A stretch of 64,000 nucleotides of DNA from Streptomyces marokkonensis (lineage in GTDB: Bacteria > Actinomycetota > Actinomycetes > Streptomycetales > Streptomycetaceae): the NCBI RefSeq assembly GCF_008312835.1, contig NZ_VSKS01000002.1, positions 248,001-312,000 on the forward strand. Direction: 5' to 3'. Both the position numbers and the translations under genes were made by a program. Shown here piece after piece: positions 42,429 through 51,815 of this stretch. Positions within the stretch are counted from its first letter, which is position 1; each line of letters starts with the position of its first letter. The notes beneath the pieces are model-generated. The model was given only the letters and a program-made list of their open reading frames with translations, did not search any database and was not told where the DNA came from.

Positions 42429-42510
42429 CGGTCCGACGGGCGTTCCGGGCCGGCCCTCGAGCGCGTACGGCAGGCATCCGCAGGCGTGATGGCGGCGGCC
42501 GGCGACCTCA

Positions 42511-42525
42511 TAAGGTGACTCCATG
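42511..42525 (+). promoter_or_regulatory. -10 element of a leaderless promoter (mshB)
   Basis: TAAGGT (42511-42516) lies 6 bases before the ATG at 42523, with no ribosome site. Confidence 0.55.
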
Positions 42526-43380
42526 ACGGAACTGCGCTCCCGGCGTCTGATGCTGGTGCACGCCCACCCGGACGACGAGTCGATCAACAACGGCGCGACC
42601 ATGGCCCGGTACGCCGCCGAGGGTGCACAGGTGACGCTGGTCACCTGCACGCTCGGTGAGCGGGGCGAGGTCATCCCGCCCGAGCTGCGGCATCTGAGCG
42701 GGGCCGCCCTCGGCGGGCACCGGCTCGGTGAGCTCAGGGAAGCGATGCGCGCGCTCGGGGTCACGGACTTCCGGCTGCTCGGCGGGGCCGGGCGGTACTG
42801 CGACTCCGGGATGATGGGCCTGCCCGACAACGACGACCCCGGCTGCTTCTGGCAGGCCGACGTCGACCAGGCCGCCGGTCTGCTGGCCGACGTGATCCTC
42901 GAGGTGCGGCCGCAGGTACTCGTCACGTACGACGAGAACGGGGGGTACGGCCACCCCGACCACATCCAGACCCACCGCGTCGCCATGCGCGCCGTCGAGC
43001 TCGCCGCCGGGGCGGGCTGGGACGTTCCCAAGGTGTACTGGAACCGCGTGCCCCGGTCCGTCGTCGAGGAGTCCTTCGCCCGCCTGCACGACGACCTCGC
43101 CGGGCTGCCCTTCGACAAGGCCGGCGCGGTGGACGACGTACCGGGCGTGGTCGCCGACGAACAGGTGACCACCGGGATCGACGGCACCGCGTACGCCTCC
43201 GCCAAGGCCGCCGCCATGCGGGCGCACGCCACCCAGATCACCGTCGAGGAGCCGTACTTCGTGCTCTCCAACGAACTCGCGCAGCCGCTCTTCACCACCG
43301 AGTACTACGAGTTGGTGCGCGGGGAACGCGCCGTGAGCCGGGAGAGCGACCTGTTCGCCGGAGTCGGGGAGGCGCCGTGA
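42523..43380 (+). CDS. mshB: Mycothiol biosynthesis deacetylase MshB
   Basis: A 285-residue zinc-dependent deacetylase of the GlcNAc-PI de-N-acetylase family. Metal and active-site motifs are HAHPDDE (residues about 13-19) and [11 protein letters not shown] (about 143). It removes the acetyl group from GlcNAc-inositol in mycothiol synthesis, the actinobacterial thiol redox buffer. The related Mca amidase shares the fold, but the neighbouring DUF6113-type membrane gene overlapping its stop and the typA/mshB/ferredoxin order of Rv1165-Rv1177 favour MshB. It is apparently translated from a leaderless mRNA. Confidence 0.9.
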   Translation: MTELRSRRLMLVHAHPDDESINNGATMARYAAEGAQVTLVTCTLGERGEVIPPELRHLSGAALGGHRLGELREAMRALGVTDFRLLGGAGRYCDSGMMGLPDNDDPGCFWQADVDQAAGLLADVILEVRPQVLVTYDENGGYGHPDHIQTHRVAMRAVELAAGAGWDVPKVYWNRVPRSVVEESFARLHDDLAGLPFDKAGAVDDVPGVVADEQVTTGIDGTAYASAKAAAMRAHATQITVEEPYFVLSNELAQPLFTTEYYELVRGERAVSRESDLFAGVGEAP

Positions 43381-43790
43381 GCGGCGGCCGCGCGCCCGTG
43401 ATGGCGCAGCCGCTGCGTCCGCCCTCCGCCGCGCGGGCCGGGGCCTACCTGGGGCTGTTCGTGCTCGGTGCCGTGGTCGGTGTGGCCGGGGCGCTCGTCC
43501 AGCCCGCGTGGTTCCCGGGGGGACTGCTGCTGGCCCTCGCCGGAGAGGCGGGACTGGTCCTCGGGGCGTCGCGGGTGATGCGCGCCCGGGCCGGTGGCGC
43601 GGTGGTCGCCGCGGGCTGGACGCTCGTCGTCATCCTGCTCACGGCCAGCCGCCCGGAGGGAGACTTCCTGTTCGCCGCGGGTGCCGGGTCGTATCTCTTC
43701 CTGCTCGGCGGCATCGCGGTCGCTGTGATCTGTGCCACGCTCGGGGCCGGGCGGCAACCGGACGCGGAGCCCGCCCGACTTGGCAAGTGA
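43377..43790 (+). CDS. Four-helix membrane protein (DUF6113-like)
   Basis: A 137-residue membrane protein with four hydrophobic segments ([76 protein letters not shown]). Its GTG start overlaps the mshB stop (GTGA), so translation is coupled. The same pairing with mshB occurs in mycobacteria (Rv1171) and Streptomyces, but no activity is known. A role linked to mycothiol or its precursor at the membrane is only inferred. Confidence 0.85.
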   Translation: MSGGRAPVMAQPLRPPSAARAGAYLGLFVLGAVVGVAGALVQPAWFPGGLLLALAGEAGLVLGASRVMRARAGGAVVAAGWTLVVILLTASRPEGDFLFAAGAGSYLFLLGGIAVAVICATLGAGRQPDAEPARLGK

Positions 43791-43985
43791 CGTACCACTT
43801 CGCCGTGTCATGGGCGTGGGGGTCGGGTGCGCTTTTCGCCAGCGGTCCTGGGATACGGGCCGGATATGGCCAGTAAGGTGGTGCGCGCCGCCGAGCCTCC
43901 CTCGAACTCTCGGCTTCGCCCGAGCAAGGGGGGACCCCCACCGTGAGGTCGTGACGGGCGGCGGAGCCAACCGGGAGAACCTGCC

Positions 43986-46235
43986 TTGAGTCGTGAAACT
44001 GACACTCCGTCCTCCGGACCCAACGGGCACGGCGGAGCCGCCTACCCGTCGGGCACCCCGCCCTACGGGATCCCGGCGATTCCGGACGAGGGTACGGGCG
44101 CGGGCCGTTCGGCCGCGCGACCGGAGGACCGCAAGACCGAGACCACGCTGACGACCCGGATCCGGATCAACATCCCCGGATCGCGGCCCATTCCGCCGGT
44201 CGTCGTGCGCAAGCCCGTCAAGGACGCGGAGGCCAAGGGTCTCACCGACGCGGAGGCGCCGGCTCCGTCCCCGGCCCCGTCCCCCGAGCCGGCCGAGCCT
44301 CCCGCCCGGCCCGACCGGTCCGCGGACCCGGCGGCCGAGGACAAGCCGGCCAGTGACTGGTTCGCACCGCGCAAGTCCGGCGCGGGCAAGGGCGGTCCGG
44401 GCGGCGCCGCCGCCAACGGGGCAGGCGCGCCGAGCGCTTCGGGCACCGGTGCCGGCGGCGGGGCCCCGGCGGGCCCCGGGACTCCGAAGGGTGCCGGTGC
44501 GCCCGGTGGGGCGAGGCCCGGCGCCGCACGTCCGGGTGGCGTGGTCGGCTCCATGGGCGCCCCCGGCGGCTCCCGCCCGGGCGGGACGACGGGTTCCGGA
44601 CCCACCGGCGCGACCGGTGCGACCGGCGGTCCCGTGGCCCCCGGGCACGGCGGTGGCACCGGATCCTTCGACGTGACCGAGGCGCTGGCCGGCGGGCCCG
44701 CGGGCAGCGGCACCCGCCCGGGTGCCGACCGCGGGGGCGAACCCGGCCGCGACGACCTGCCGTACTTCACGGAGGACGGGCCCGGCGGTCCCCTCGGGCA
44801 GCAGGGTCCGGGCGGCGGACCCGCACAGGGCGGCCGGCCCGGGTACGGCGGCCAGGACCGGCCGGACGGCCCGCAGGGCCCCGCCGGCCCCACCGGCGGT
44901 CCCGTCACCGGCGACGGCCCGATGGTCCCGCCGGCCGGCGGCGGTCCGTCCGTCCCCGGCGGCGGTCCCGGCAGCTCCGGCGGTCCCGGTCCCGGTCCCG
45001 TCGGAGCGCAGCAGAACCGGCCCGGCGCCCAGGGCGCCCCCGGCGCGGGCCTCAGCGACGACACCGCGATCCTCACCCCCCAGAAGCCCGCCGAACCGGG
45101 CACCCCGGGCTACGGTCCCCGCCACGACAACGTCTCCGGGCACACCGTCACCAGCGGCATCCCCGTCGTCCCGCCGAGCGCGGCCTTCGACGCGCCCGGC
45201 ACCGGACCCGGCGGGCGCGTGCCGCACACGCCCCCCAAGCTGCCCGAGCCGGTCTCGCCGCCCCCGGCGAGCTCCTCGAAGGCGCCGAAGAAGAAGGGCC
45301 GCAACAAGCTCGTCCTGCTCGGCGGCGGTGTCCTCTTCCTCGCCGGTGTCGCCTACGGCGCCGGTCTGCTGATGAACAGCTCCGACGTGCCCAAGGGCAC
45401 CACCGTGCTCGGCGTCGACATCGGCGGCGGTACGCGTGACGACGCCGTGAAGAAGCTGGACGCCGCCCTCGGCGACCGGCTGGACAAGCCGCTGAAGCTG
45501 TCGGTCGACGGCAGGACCGTCGAGCTGCAGCCGGACAACGCCGGCCTGCAGGTCGACGCCGACGCCACCGTCGGCGCGGCCGCCACGAGCGACTACAACC
45601 CGGTCAACGTGATCGGCTCCCTCTTCGGCCAGCAGCGCGTCGTCGACCCGGTCATGCCCGTCGACGAGGAGAAGCTCCAGGTCGCCCTGGAGAGCGCCGC
45701 CGGCGGCTCCGGCTCGGTGACCGAGGGCTCGATCGCGTTCGAGTCCGGCAAGGCCGTCCCCGTCTATCCCAAGGCGGGCCAGGGCATCGACGTGTCCAAG
45801 GCGGCCGACGTGGTGACGGAGGCGTACCGCACCCAGGTGGAGACCGGCGCCTCCGCCGCGGTGAACGTCCCGACGACGGCCCAGCAGCCGAAGGTCTCCA
45901 AGGCCGAGGTCGACCGGATGATGAAGGAGTACGCCGAGCCGGCGATGTCCGGCATCGTGACCGTGCAGACCGACCCGGCGCGCTCCATCCAGATGAGCCC
46001 CGAGAAGTCGCTGTGGAAGTTCCTCCGCGTCACGGCCGTGGGCGGCAAGCTGGTCGACAAGCCCGACCTGAACGCCCTGAAGGAGCTGTACGGTCAGACG
46101 TTCGACGGCGTGCTCATCACCCGGGGCAACGGAAAGAAGACGGCCGTCACCCCCCAGGACGTCTACGTCGCCCTCCGCCAGGCGCTGATGAGCAGGACCG
46201 ACCGCGTCGCCGTGATCGAGACGAACCCCAGCTGA
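43986..46235 (+). CDS. Gly/Pro-rich membrane-anchored peptidoglycan-binding-domain protein
   Basis: A 749-residue protein. Residues 1-430 are low-complexity and rich in Gly, Pro, Ala and Thr, with collagen-like stretches (GPAGPTGGPVTG, GTTGSGPTGATGATGG). A single membrane helix follows (LVLLGGGVLFLAGVAYGAGLL, about 441-461). Residues about 470-749 resemble the putative peptidoglycan-binding (YoaR-like) repeat (TVLGVDIGGGTRDDAVKKL and repeats), without a VanW or YkuD catalytic domain. The topology puts the disordered half in the cytoplasm. The start is a TTG at 43986 with GGGAG upstream. A cell-wall or septal scaffold role is an inference. Confidence 0.8.
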   Translation: MSRETDTPSSGPNGHGGAAYPSGTPPYGIPAIPDEGTGAGRSAARPEDRKTETTLTTRIRINIPGSRPIPPVVVRKPVKDAEAKGLTDAEAPAPSPAPSPEPAEPPARPDRSADPAAEDKPASDWFAPRKSGAGKGGPGGAAANGAGAPSASGTGAGGGAPAGPGTPKGAGAPGGARPGAARPGGVVGSMGAPGGSRPGGTTGSGPTGATGATGGPVAPGHGGGTGSFDVTEALAGGPAGSGTRPGADRGGEPGRDDLPYFTEDGPGGPLGQQGPGGGPAQGGRPGYGGQDRPDGPQGPAGPTGGPVTGDGPMVPPAGGGPSVPGGGPGSSGGPGPGPVGAQQNRPGAQGAPGAGLSDDTAILTPQKPAEPGTPGYGPRHDNVSGHTVTSGIPVVPPSAAFDAPGTGPGGRVPHTPPKLPEPVSPPPASSSKAPKKKGRNKLVLLGGGVLFLAGVAYGAGLLMNSSDVPKGTTVLGVDIGGGTRDDAVKKLDAALGDRLDKPLKLSVDGRTVELQPDNAGLQVDADATVGAAATSDYNPVNVIGSLFGQQRVVDPVMPVDEEKLQVALESAAGGSGSVTEGSIAFESGKAVPVYPKAGQGIDVSKAADVVTEAYRTQVETGASAAVNVPTTAQQPKVSKAEVDRMMKEYAEPAMSGIVTVQTDPARSIQMSPEKSLWKFLRVTAVGGKLVDKPDLNALKELYGQTFDGVLITRGNGKKTAVTPQDVYVALRQALMSRTDRVAVIETNPS

Positions 46236-46257
46236 CGGGGCCACCGGGCCCCCTACG

Positions 46258-46304
46258 GGAGCGGCGCCGCACGAGTCCGTGAGGGACCCGTGCGGCGCCG
46301 CTCT
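46258..46304. terminator. Terminator after the Gly/Pro-rich protein gene
   Basis: AGCGGCGCCGCACG (46260-46273) pairs perfectly with CGTGCGGCGCCGCT (46289-46302) over a 15-base loop. It lies between convergent genes. Confidence 0.85.
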
Positions 46305-46326
46305 CCTGTCCGGCGGGCCCCGTCGC

Positions 46327-46509
46327 TCAGCCGGCGGCGACGGCCACCGGTGCCGCCTCCGCGCCGTCGGCCGCCACCCGGGAGCGGCGCTCGATGCCGA
46401 CGACGGCGGCCACGGCGCCGATCAGGCACAGGATCCCGGTGACGGTCACGAAGATCCCGCCGGGCATCACGAAGAAGTTCAGCCCGGTGATGACGACGCC
46501 GGTGGTCAT
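46327..46509 (-). CDS. Possible small membrane protein, 60 residues
   Basis: A 60-codon frame beginning MTTGVVITGLNFFVMPGGIF with hydrophobic stretches ITGLNFFVMPGGIFVTVTG and ILCLIGAVAAVVGI, and an Arg/Ala-rich tail. The hydrophobic pattern looks protein-like and codon positions fit the strand. The ribosome site is weak, and it sits in the frame tail behind the SirB1-like gene. It is tentative; I do not recognise a family. Confidence 0.4.
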   Translation of the reverse strand: MTTGVVITGLNFFVMPGGIFVTVTGILCLIGAVAAVVGIERRSRVAADGAEAAPVAVAAG

Positions 46510-46595
46510 CGACCGGTTGCGGCTGGGGGCTCCTCCGGGGGGCGGGACTTCGCAACGCCGGGCGGGCCGGTCCCCCGTCCGGCACCCACCAGCGG

Positions 46596-47483
46596 TCAGT
46601 TCAGCATCGCCCGAGCGGCGAGGGCCTCCCCCCGCACCCGCTCCCCGGCCGCCTCGTCCACCGCCGAGACCACCTCCGCGTACGCCTCCAACTCCCCGGC
46701 CCCCGCCGAGAACTCCCCCCGCTGCACCAGCAACCGCGCCCGCTCGTACCGCAGCCGCGCCGCATGGGACGGGAACAGCAGCGACAGCTCCACCGCCCAC
46801 AACCCCACATCCGACCGCTCCGGCCGGGCCGCCGCCCACGCCCGCACGTTGTTCAGGATGCGCAGGACGACGTCCAGCACCCCCGCCGGCGTCAGCATCG
46901 ACGCGTTCAGCGACGCCCCCGTCGCCCCCGCGACCAGCAGCTCCGCGTCGGCCCCGCTCAGCACCCGCCCCCCGTCGAACGGATCGACCAGCACCTGCCC
47001 CGCACCCACGCCCCCGCCCGGCTCCCCGAACCCGACGACGAAATGCCCCGGCAGCGCCACCCCGTACACCGGCGCACCCGCCCGCCGGGCCACCTCGATC
47101 CACACCACCGACAGCAGGATCGGCAGCCCGCGCCGCCGCCGCAGCACCTCGTGCAGCAGCGAGGACTCCAGCCGCTGGTAGTCGTCCGGAACGCCGTGGA
47201 ATCCGTACCGCTCACCCAGCAGGTCCCGCAGCGCCAGCGCCCACGCGCGCGGCGAGCCGGGCCGGTGGGGCAGCTCGCCCGCCAGCCGGTCCAGCTCCAC
47301 CTGCACGGCGTCCATGCCCGCCTCGTCCAGCGTGCCGTCCGCCTCGGCGCCCACCAGCAGGCACAGGGTGGACAGGTCGGGCCGCTCGCAGCGGGCCTCC
47401 TCGGCGAACCGCCGGCGCAGTTCCGCGGACCGCTCGGGCGGCGGGGGGTAGGGGGAGCGCATACCCGGTTCGTGCCCGCTCAC
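46596..47483 (-). CDS. SirB1-like transglutaminase-fold protein
   Basis: A 295-residue protein of the SirB1/transglutaminase-like N-terminal family (PF13369 type). Typical features are YGFHGVPDDYQRLESSLLHEVLRRRRGLPILLSV and WIEVARRAGAPVYGVALPGHFVVGF, followed by DPFDGGRVLS. The C-terminal third is helical with TPR-like spacing. The family has no settled function. The GTG at 47483 overlaps the stop of the upstream GNAT gene (GTGA), so the two genes form an operon on the minus strand. Confidence 0.88.
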   Translation of the reverse strand: MSGHEPGMRSPYPPPPERSAELRRRFAEEARCERPDLSTLCLLVGAEADGTLDEAGMDAVQVELDRLAGELPHRPGSPRAWALALRDLLGERYGFHGVPDDYQRLESSLLHEVLRRRRGLPILLSVVWIEVARRAGAPVYGVALPGHFVVGFGEPGGGVGAGQVLVDPFDGGRVLSGADAELLVAGATGASLNASMLTPAGVLDVVLRILNNVRAWAAARPERSDVGLWAVELSLLFPSHAARLRYERARLLVQRGEFSAGAGELEAYAEVVSAVDEAAGERVRGEALAARAMLN

Positions 47484-48505
47484 AGCGCTCCGTCACCTAC
47501 CGGGGCCGACGATTCCGGAGCGCGGTAGTGGTGGTACGCGTGATGCGCCGCGAAGCCCATACGGTCGTACAGCGCCCGCGCGCCCGCGTTGCCGTCCTCC
47601 ACCTGGAGCCAGGCGGCCGAGGCTCCCTCGTCCAGTGCCCGCCGGGCCAGCGCGGCCATCACGGCGGTCGCCAGCCCTCGCCGCCGCCGCGCCGGATCCA
47701 CCTCGACCGCCGCGAAGCCGGCCCACCGCCCGTCCACGACGCACCGCCCTATGGCGGCCGGCGCGCCGGGGCCGCCCGGCACCGTGGCGAACCACACCGA
47801 CGGCCCGGAATGCAGGACCCTCAGGGCCGCCTCGCTCACGCCTTTGCGCCGGTACCGGGACAGCCACGCCTTGTCGGCCTCCCGCGACAGCACGACCCCG
47901 GACGGCTCCCCGCCCGGGTCGGCGACCGGCGCCAGCGGGCCCACCCACAGCTCGGCGGTCACCTCCCGTACCCAGCCGCGCCGTTCCAGCTCCGCGCACA
48001 GCGGTTCCTGCGCCCCTTCGGCGCCGGTCGCGGTCTGGACGTAGGCGGGCAGCCCCCGGGCCGCGTACCAGCCGCGTACGGCCGTCAGCGCCTCGTCGAG
48101 CGGCACGCCCGGGTCACCGAGCGGCAGCGCGGAGTTGGCCCGCCGCGTGAAACCGTCCGCAGCCCGCAGCTCCCACTCGCCGAGCCGCTCGCTCTCCACG
48201 GGCCGCCACGCCCGCGCGGAGATCCGCGCCAGCTCCCCGTACGAGGCCGCCGGCCCCCGGCGACGCGCCGGAGCGGAGGGGACGACCTTGCCCGCGACCA
48301 GCGAGGACTCCGCGACGCGGACGCTCTCCCCGTTCTTCCTTGTGATCCGCAGCACACCGTTGTCCCATGATGTGAGAACGCCGACCGTGTCGGTGAACTT
48401 CTCACCCGATGGACCATGTTCGATCAAGCTCCGTACCGAGACCCGTTTTCCCACGTCAGCAGTGGTGATACGGACCTCGAGGCGCCCGGCGGCAGAGATT
48501 TCCAC
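47480..48505 (-). CDS. GNAT-family N-acetyltransferase
   Basis: A 341-residue protein. The N-terminal 75 residues look like a small beta-barrel (GKRVSVRSLIEHG, TDTVGVLTSWDNGVLRITRKNG). The middle is helical, and residues about 195-330 form a GNAT domain with the acetyl-CoA loop VDPARRRRGLATAVMAALA and the C-terminal NAGARALYDRMGF. The N-terminal module resembles those of other Streptomyces fused acetyltransferases. The substrate is unknown. The start is the GTG at 48505. It is divergent from the ferredoxin gene over a 140-base gap. Confidence 0.87.
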   Translation of the reverse strand: MEISAAGRLEVRITTADVGKRVSVRSLIEHGPSGEKFTDTVGVLTSWDNGVLRITRKNGESVRVAESSLVAGKVVPSAPARRRGPAASYGELARISARAWRPVESERLGEWELRAADGFTRRANSALPLGDPGVPLDEALTAVRGWYAARGLPAYVQTATGAEGAQEPLCAELERRGWVREVTAELWVGPLAPVADPGGEPSGVVLSREADKAWLSRYRRKGVSEAALRVLHSGPSVWFATVPGGPGAPAAIGRCVVDGRWAGFAAVEVDPARRRRGLATAVMAALARRALDEGASAAWLQVEDGNAGARALYDRMGFAAHHAYHHYRAPESSAPVGDGAL

Positions 48506-48645
48506 AGGTCAGTTCACCCCTCCTGTTCGGATCATGCCCAGGAACGGAGATACTAGGGGCGGGCATCGACGACGCCGCGCTCCCGCGCGCCAGGCGGCGG
48601 AGCCTGAGGAGGCCCGCCAGCGCCCAATCGAGGAGGAACGACAGC

Positions 48646-48963
48646 GTGACCTACGTCATCGCGCAGCCTTGTGTCGACGTGAAGGACAAGGCGTGCATCG
48701 AGGAGTGCCCGGTCGACTGCATCTACGAGGGCCAGCGGTCCTTGTACATCCACCCGGACGAATGCGTCGACTGCGGCGCCTGTGAACCGGTCTGCCCGGT
48801 CGAGGCCATCTTCTACGAGGACGACACTCCCGAGGAGTGGAAGGACTACTACAAGGCGAACGTCGAGTTCTTCGACGAGCTCGGCTCGCCCGGCGGCGCC
48901 AGCAAGCTGGGGCTGATCGAGCGGGACCACCCGTTCATCGCCGCGCTGCCGCCGCAGGCGTAG
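48646..48963 (+). CDS. fdxA: 7Fe ferredoxin
   Basis: A 105-residue seven-iron ferredoxin. Cys residues in CVDVKDKACIEECPVDC and CVDCGACEPVCP bind one [3Fe-4S] and one [4Fe-4S] cluster, and FYEDDTPEEWKDYYKANVEFF is the characteristic C-terminal extension. It is a soluble low-potential electron carrier for oxidoreductases or cytochromes P450. GGAGG precedes the GTG at 48646. The dapC gene follows, the same pair as fdxC-dapC (Rv1177-Rv1178) of M. tuberculosis. Confidence 0.95.
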   Translation: MTYVIAQPCVDVKDKACIEECPVDCIYEGQRSLYIHPDECVDCGACEPVCPVEAIFYEDDTPEEWKDYYKANVEFFDELGSPGGASKLGLIERDHPFIAALPPQA

Positions 48964-49077
48964 CCGTCCCGCGAGCGGCCCCGCATCGACGTGCCGCCCT
49001 GGTCCCGCACGGCCCGGTCGTCCCGGTCGCCGTGCGGGTCCGAGGCGTTCGCCGTACCAGAAAGTGAGCCACTTCCC

Positions 49078-50175
49078 GTGTCCGCAGTCTCCGACCGGTT
49101 GCCCACCTTCCCCTGGGACAAGCTGGAGCCCTACAAGAAGACGGCCGCCGCGCACCCCGACGGCATCGTCGACCTCTCGGTCGGCACGCCCGTCGACCCG
49201 GTGCCCGAGCCGATCCAGAAGGCCCTGATCGCCGCGGCGGACTCGCCGGGCTATCCCACGGTCTGGGGCACGCCGGAACTGCGCGACGCGATCATCCGCT
49301 GGGTGGAGCGCCGGCTGGGCGCCCGTGAGGTCACCCACCGGCACGTCCTGCCGATCGTCGGCTCCAAGGAACTGGTCGCCTGGCTGCCCACCCAGCTCGG
49401 ACTCGGCCCCGGCGACAAGGTCGCCTTCCCGCGCCTGGCCTACCCGACGTACGAGGTCGGCGCCCGTCTCGCCCGCGCCGGGTACGAGGCCTACGACGAC
49501 CCGACCGAGCTGGACCCGACGGGCCTGAAGCTGCTCTGGCTGAACTCCCCGTCCAACCCGACGGGCCGGGTGCTCTCCAAGGAGGAACTCACCCGGATCG
49601 TCGCCTGGGCCCGCGAGCACGGCGTCCTCGTCCTCTCCGACGAGTGCTACATCGAGCTCGGCTGGGAGGCCGACCCGGTCTCGGTGCTGCACCCCGACGT
49701 CAACGGCGGTTCCCACGACGGCATCGTCTCGGTCCACTCCCTCTCCAAGCGGTCCAACCTCGCCGGCTACCGCGCCGCCTTCCTGGCCGGTGACCCGGCG
49801 GTCCTCGGTCCGCTGCTGCAGATCCGCAAGCACGGCGGGATGATGACCTCCGCGCCGACGCAGGCGGCCGTGGTGGCGGCCCTGGGCGACGACGAGCACG
49901 TCCGTGTCCAGCGGGAGCGGTACGCGGCCCGCCGCACCGCCCTGCGCGACGCGCTGCTCGCCCACGGCTTCCGCATCGAACACAGCGAGGCCAGCCTCTA
50001 CCTGTGGGCCACGAGGGACGAGTCCTGCTGGTCCACGGTCGCCCACCTCGCCGACCGGGGCATCCTGGTGGCCCCCGGCGACTTCTACGGCCCGGCAGGC
50101 CACCACTTCGTCCGCGTGGCCCTGACGGCAACGGACGACCGGGTCCGGGCCGCGGTGACCCGCCTGACCACCTGA
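49078..50175 (+). CDS. dapC: N-succinyldiaminopimelate aminotransferase
   Basis: A 365-residue class I/II PLP aminotransferase. The PLP Lys is in HSLSKRSNLAGYRAAF (about residue 225). Other motifs are WLNSPSNPTGRVL and VLSDECYIELGW. By neighbourhood (ferredoxin-dapC, with dapE nearby) it is the succinyldiaminopimelate transaminase of lysine and meso-diaminopimelate synthesis, needed for peptidoglycan. The GTG at 49078 begins VSAVSDRLPTFPWDKL; no better start exists. A terminator hairpin follows the gene. Confidence 0.92.
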   Translation: MSAVSDRLPTFPWDKLEPYKKTAAAHPDGIVDLSVGTPVDPVPEPIQKALIAAADSPGYPTVWGTPELRDAIIRWVERRLGAREVTHRHVLPIVGSKELVAWLPTQLGLGPGDKVAFPRLAYPTYEVGARLARAGYEAYDDPTELDPTGLKLLWLNSPSNPTGRVLSKEELTRIVAWAREHGVLVLSDECYIELGWEADPVSVLHPDVNGGSHDGIVSVHSLSKRSNLAGYRAAFLAGDPAVLGPLLQIRKHGGMMTSAPTQAAVVAALGDDEHVRVQRERYAARRTALRDALLAHGFRIEHSEASLYLWATRDESCWSTVAHLADRGILVAPGDFYGPAGHHFVRVALTATDDRVRAAVTRLTT

Positions 50176-50230
50176 CCCGCACCACGGGCTGCGGAACGAC
50201 TGCCCACGGCCAGGCCGGTACACAGCGAAC

Positions 50231-50263
50231 GACGGGGCCCGGGGAACACCCCGGACCCCGTCG
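50231..50263. terminator. Hairpin between dapC and small secreted protein gene
   Basis: GACGGGGCCCGGGG pairs with CCCCGGACCCCGTC (one mismatch) around a 4-5-base loop between convergent genes. Confidence 0.75.
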
Positions 50264-50289
50264 CCGTACGGCCGGCCGCAGGCCGGGCC

Positions 50290-50634
50290 TCAGCCGATCG
50301 GCAGCCCCTTGACCGGCAGGTTCTTCCCCGCCGGCACGCCGCCCTTCGCCAGCGAGTCCGTCGGCAGCTCCTTCACCACCGGTACGGCCTTCTTCACGGT
50401 CGTACCCGCGGCCGGCGCCACCTGGCCCGCGTCCGGCGTGCTCTTGCTGACACCCTTGGCCACGTTGTCCACGGCGCCGCCGGTCGCGCCGTCCAGCGCG
50501 CTCAGGCCGAGGTTCGGGGTGGCGGGCAGCTCCGGAGCCGCGCTCGCGGTGCCGGCCGCACCGACCCCGGCGGCCGCTCCCGCAGCGACGAGCAGCGCGG
50601 CACGGGCGATCCGACGGGTCAGGGGGAGGGACAT
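50290..50634 (-). CDS. Small secreted Ala/Pro/Val-rich protein
   Basis: A 114-residue exported protein. The signal peptide is RRIARAALLVAAGAAAGVGA with cleavage near GTASAAPE. The mature part is short, Ala/Gly/Val/Lys-rich and without Cys, with KGVSKSTPDAGQ and loose repeats (VPVVKELP, LPVKGLPIG). GAAGGAG precedes the ATG. It resembles Streptomyces small secreted proteins annotated as ATP-binding without reason; the function is unknown. It is a single gene with a terminator downstream. Confidence 0.8.
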   Translation of the reverse strand: MSLPLTRRIARAALLVAAGAAAGVGAAGTASAAPELPATPNLGLSALDGATGGAVDNVAKGVSKSTPDAGQVAPAAGTTVKKAVPVVKELPTDSLAKGGVPAGKNLPVKGLPIG

Positions 50635-50825
50635 GGTGCTCCTTCGACGGCAGAGAACGGTGAGGTGTCCGGCCGCCCGGAGAGCGATCCACTGGCTGTC
50701 GACCGCCGGGCTCGGACGCAGTGACTACCGCTCGACCGCCGGGAAGGTTGCGGCGTGACGACGTAAAGAGTTGGCAATGCGTCGCATTATCGGCCGCGTA
50801 CAACGCCTGCGGGTGAGCCCCCGTA

Positions 50826-51809
50826 CTACTGAGCGGTGGTGATCCGGACCGCTCCCGCGCCGCCGTCACCCGAGTCCGCGGACCCCTTGCCGTCGGCCGT
50901 CCGCCACTGGCTGTCGGTGTTCCCGGCGGTCCACTCCCGCCCCGCGTACGAAACCCGCTTTATGTGCAGCTCGGAGGCGTTGGCCACGGCCCAGTGGGCC
51001 AGCTGCCAGCCCCGCACCCCGGCACTCCGCCCGGCCCCGGCCCCGGGGGCGACCGGGAGCGTCACCGTCCGCCCGTCGGAACCGCCGGTGTCCGGGACGC
51101 CCGGGGCCTCCGACGACGCCGGGCCGTCCACCTCCGCGCCGGCCGGCTCCAGCGCGTCCCGCCCGAAGTCCCGGACCAGCGCGGCCCGCACCGCGTCCGC
51201 ACCCGCCGCCCGGGTCGCCGCGGGACGGCCCTCGCAGGTCAGCGTCGCCGCCGAGCGCCCGGTGAGCGCTGCGGCCAGCAGCGCGGCGTCCGGTTCGTGC
51301 TTGGCGTACGCCTGCGGGAAGCCGCTGCGCTGCACCCGCTGCGCGGCGACCGTGAGCGGCAGCCGGGTGTAGCCCGGTACCTCCTCCAGGTGCTCGTAGA
51401 ACTTCCCCGCCGCGTACGCCGGGTCCATGATCTCCTTCGGCGTGCCCCAGCCCTGCGAGGGACGCTGCTGGAACAGTCCCAGCGAGTCGCGGTCGCCGTA
51501 GTCGATGTTGCGCAGCGCCGACTCCTGCAGCGCGGTCGCCAGCGCGATCGTCACGGCCCGCTCGGGCAGGTCGCGGGCCGTGCCCACGGCGGTGATCGTC
51601 GCCGCGTTCACCGCCTGCTCGGGCGTGAACTCGTACGCCGCGCCGTCGTCCTTGCCGGACACGACCGTGCAGCCCGGACCACCGGTACCCCCGGTGTCGT
51701 ACTGCACGACGACGTATCCGGCGACCGCGGACAGCACCACAAGACCCGCGCTCCAGCGGATGAGACGGCCGCGACGCGTGCGCTGGGAAGGAAGGGACGG
51801 CTCTGGCAC
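50826..51809 (-). CDS. Membrane-anchored lysozyme/transglycosylase-like protein
   Basis: A 327-residue protein with an N-terminal membrane anchor (LIRWSAGLVVLSAVAGYVVV, about residues 17-36). An extracellular lysozyme-like module follows: ATALQESALRNIDYGDRDSLGLFQQR resembles the catalytic Glu region of soluble lytic transglycosylases, with SQGWGTPKEI after it. The C-terminal 100 residues are a separate domain ending WRTADGKGSAD. Homologues are often mislabelled heavy-metal transporter. The start is the GTG at 51809, placed 6 bases after TACCTT at leaderless spacing. It is divergent from dapE, whose product feeds peptidoglycan synthesis. Confidence 0.8.
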   Translation of the reverse strand: MPEPSLPSQRTRRGRLIRWSAGLVVLSAVAGYVVVQYDTGGTGGPGCTVVSGKDDGAAYEFTPEQAVNAATITAVGTARDLPERAVTIALATALQESALRNIDYGDRDSLGLFQQRPSQGWGTPKEIMDPAYAAGKFYEHLEEVPGYTRLPLTVAAQRVQRSGFPQAYAKHEPDAALLAAALTGRSAATLTCEGRPAATRAAGADAVRAALVRDFGRDALEPAGAEVDGPASSEAPGVPDTGGSDGRTVTLPVAPGAGAGRSAGVRGWQLAHWAVANASELHIKRVSYAGREWTAGNTDSQWRTADGKGSADSGDGGAGAVRITTAQ

Positions 51810-51815
51810 GCGTAC

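Noticed and set aside
44000-45300. GC-rich repetitive stretch considered as a CRISPR or tandem-repeat array
   Set aside because: The repetition reflects Gly/Pro codons within a coding frame. There are no constant repeats with unique spacers.
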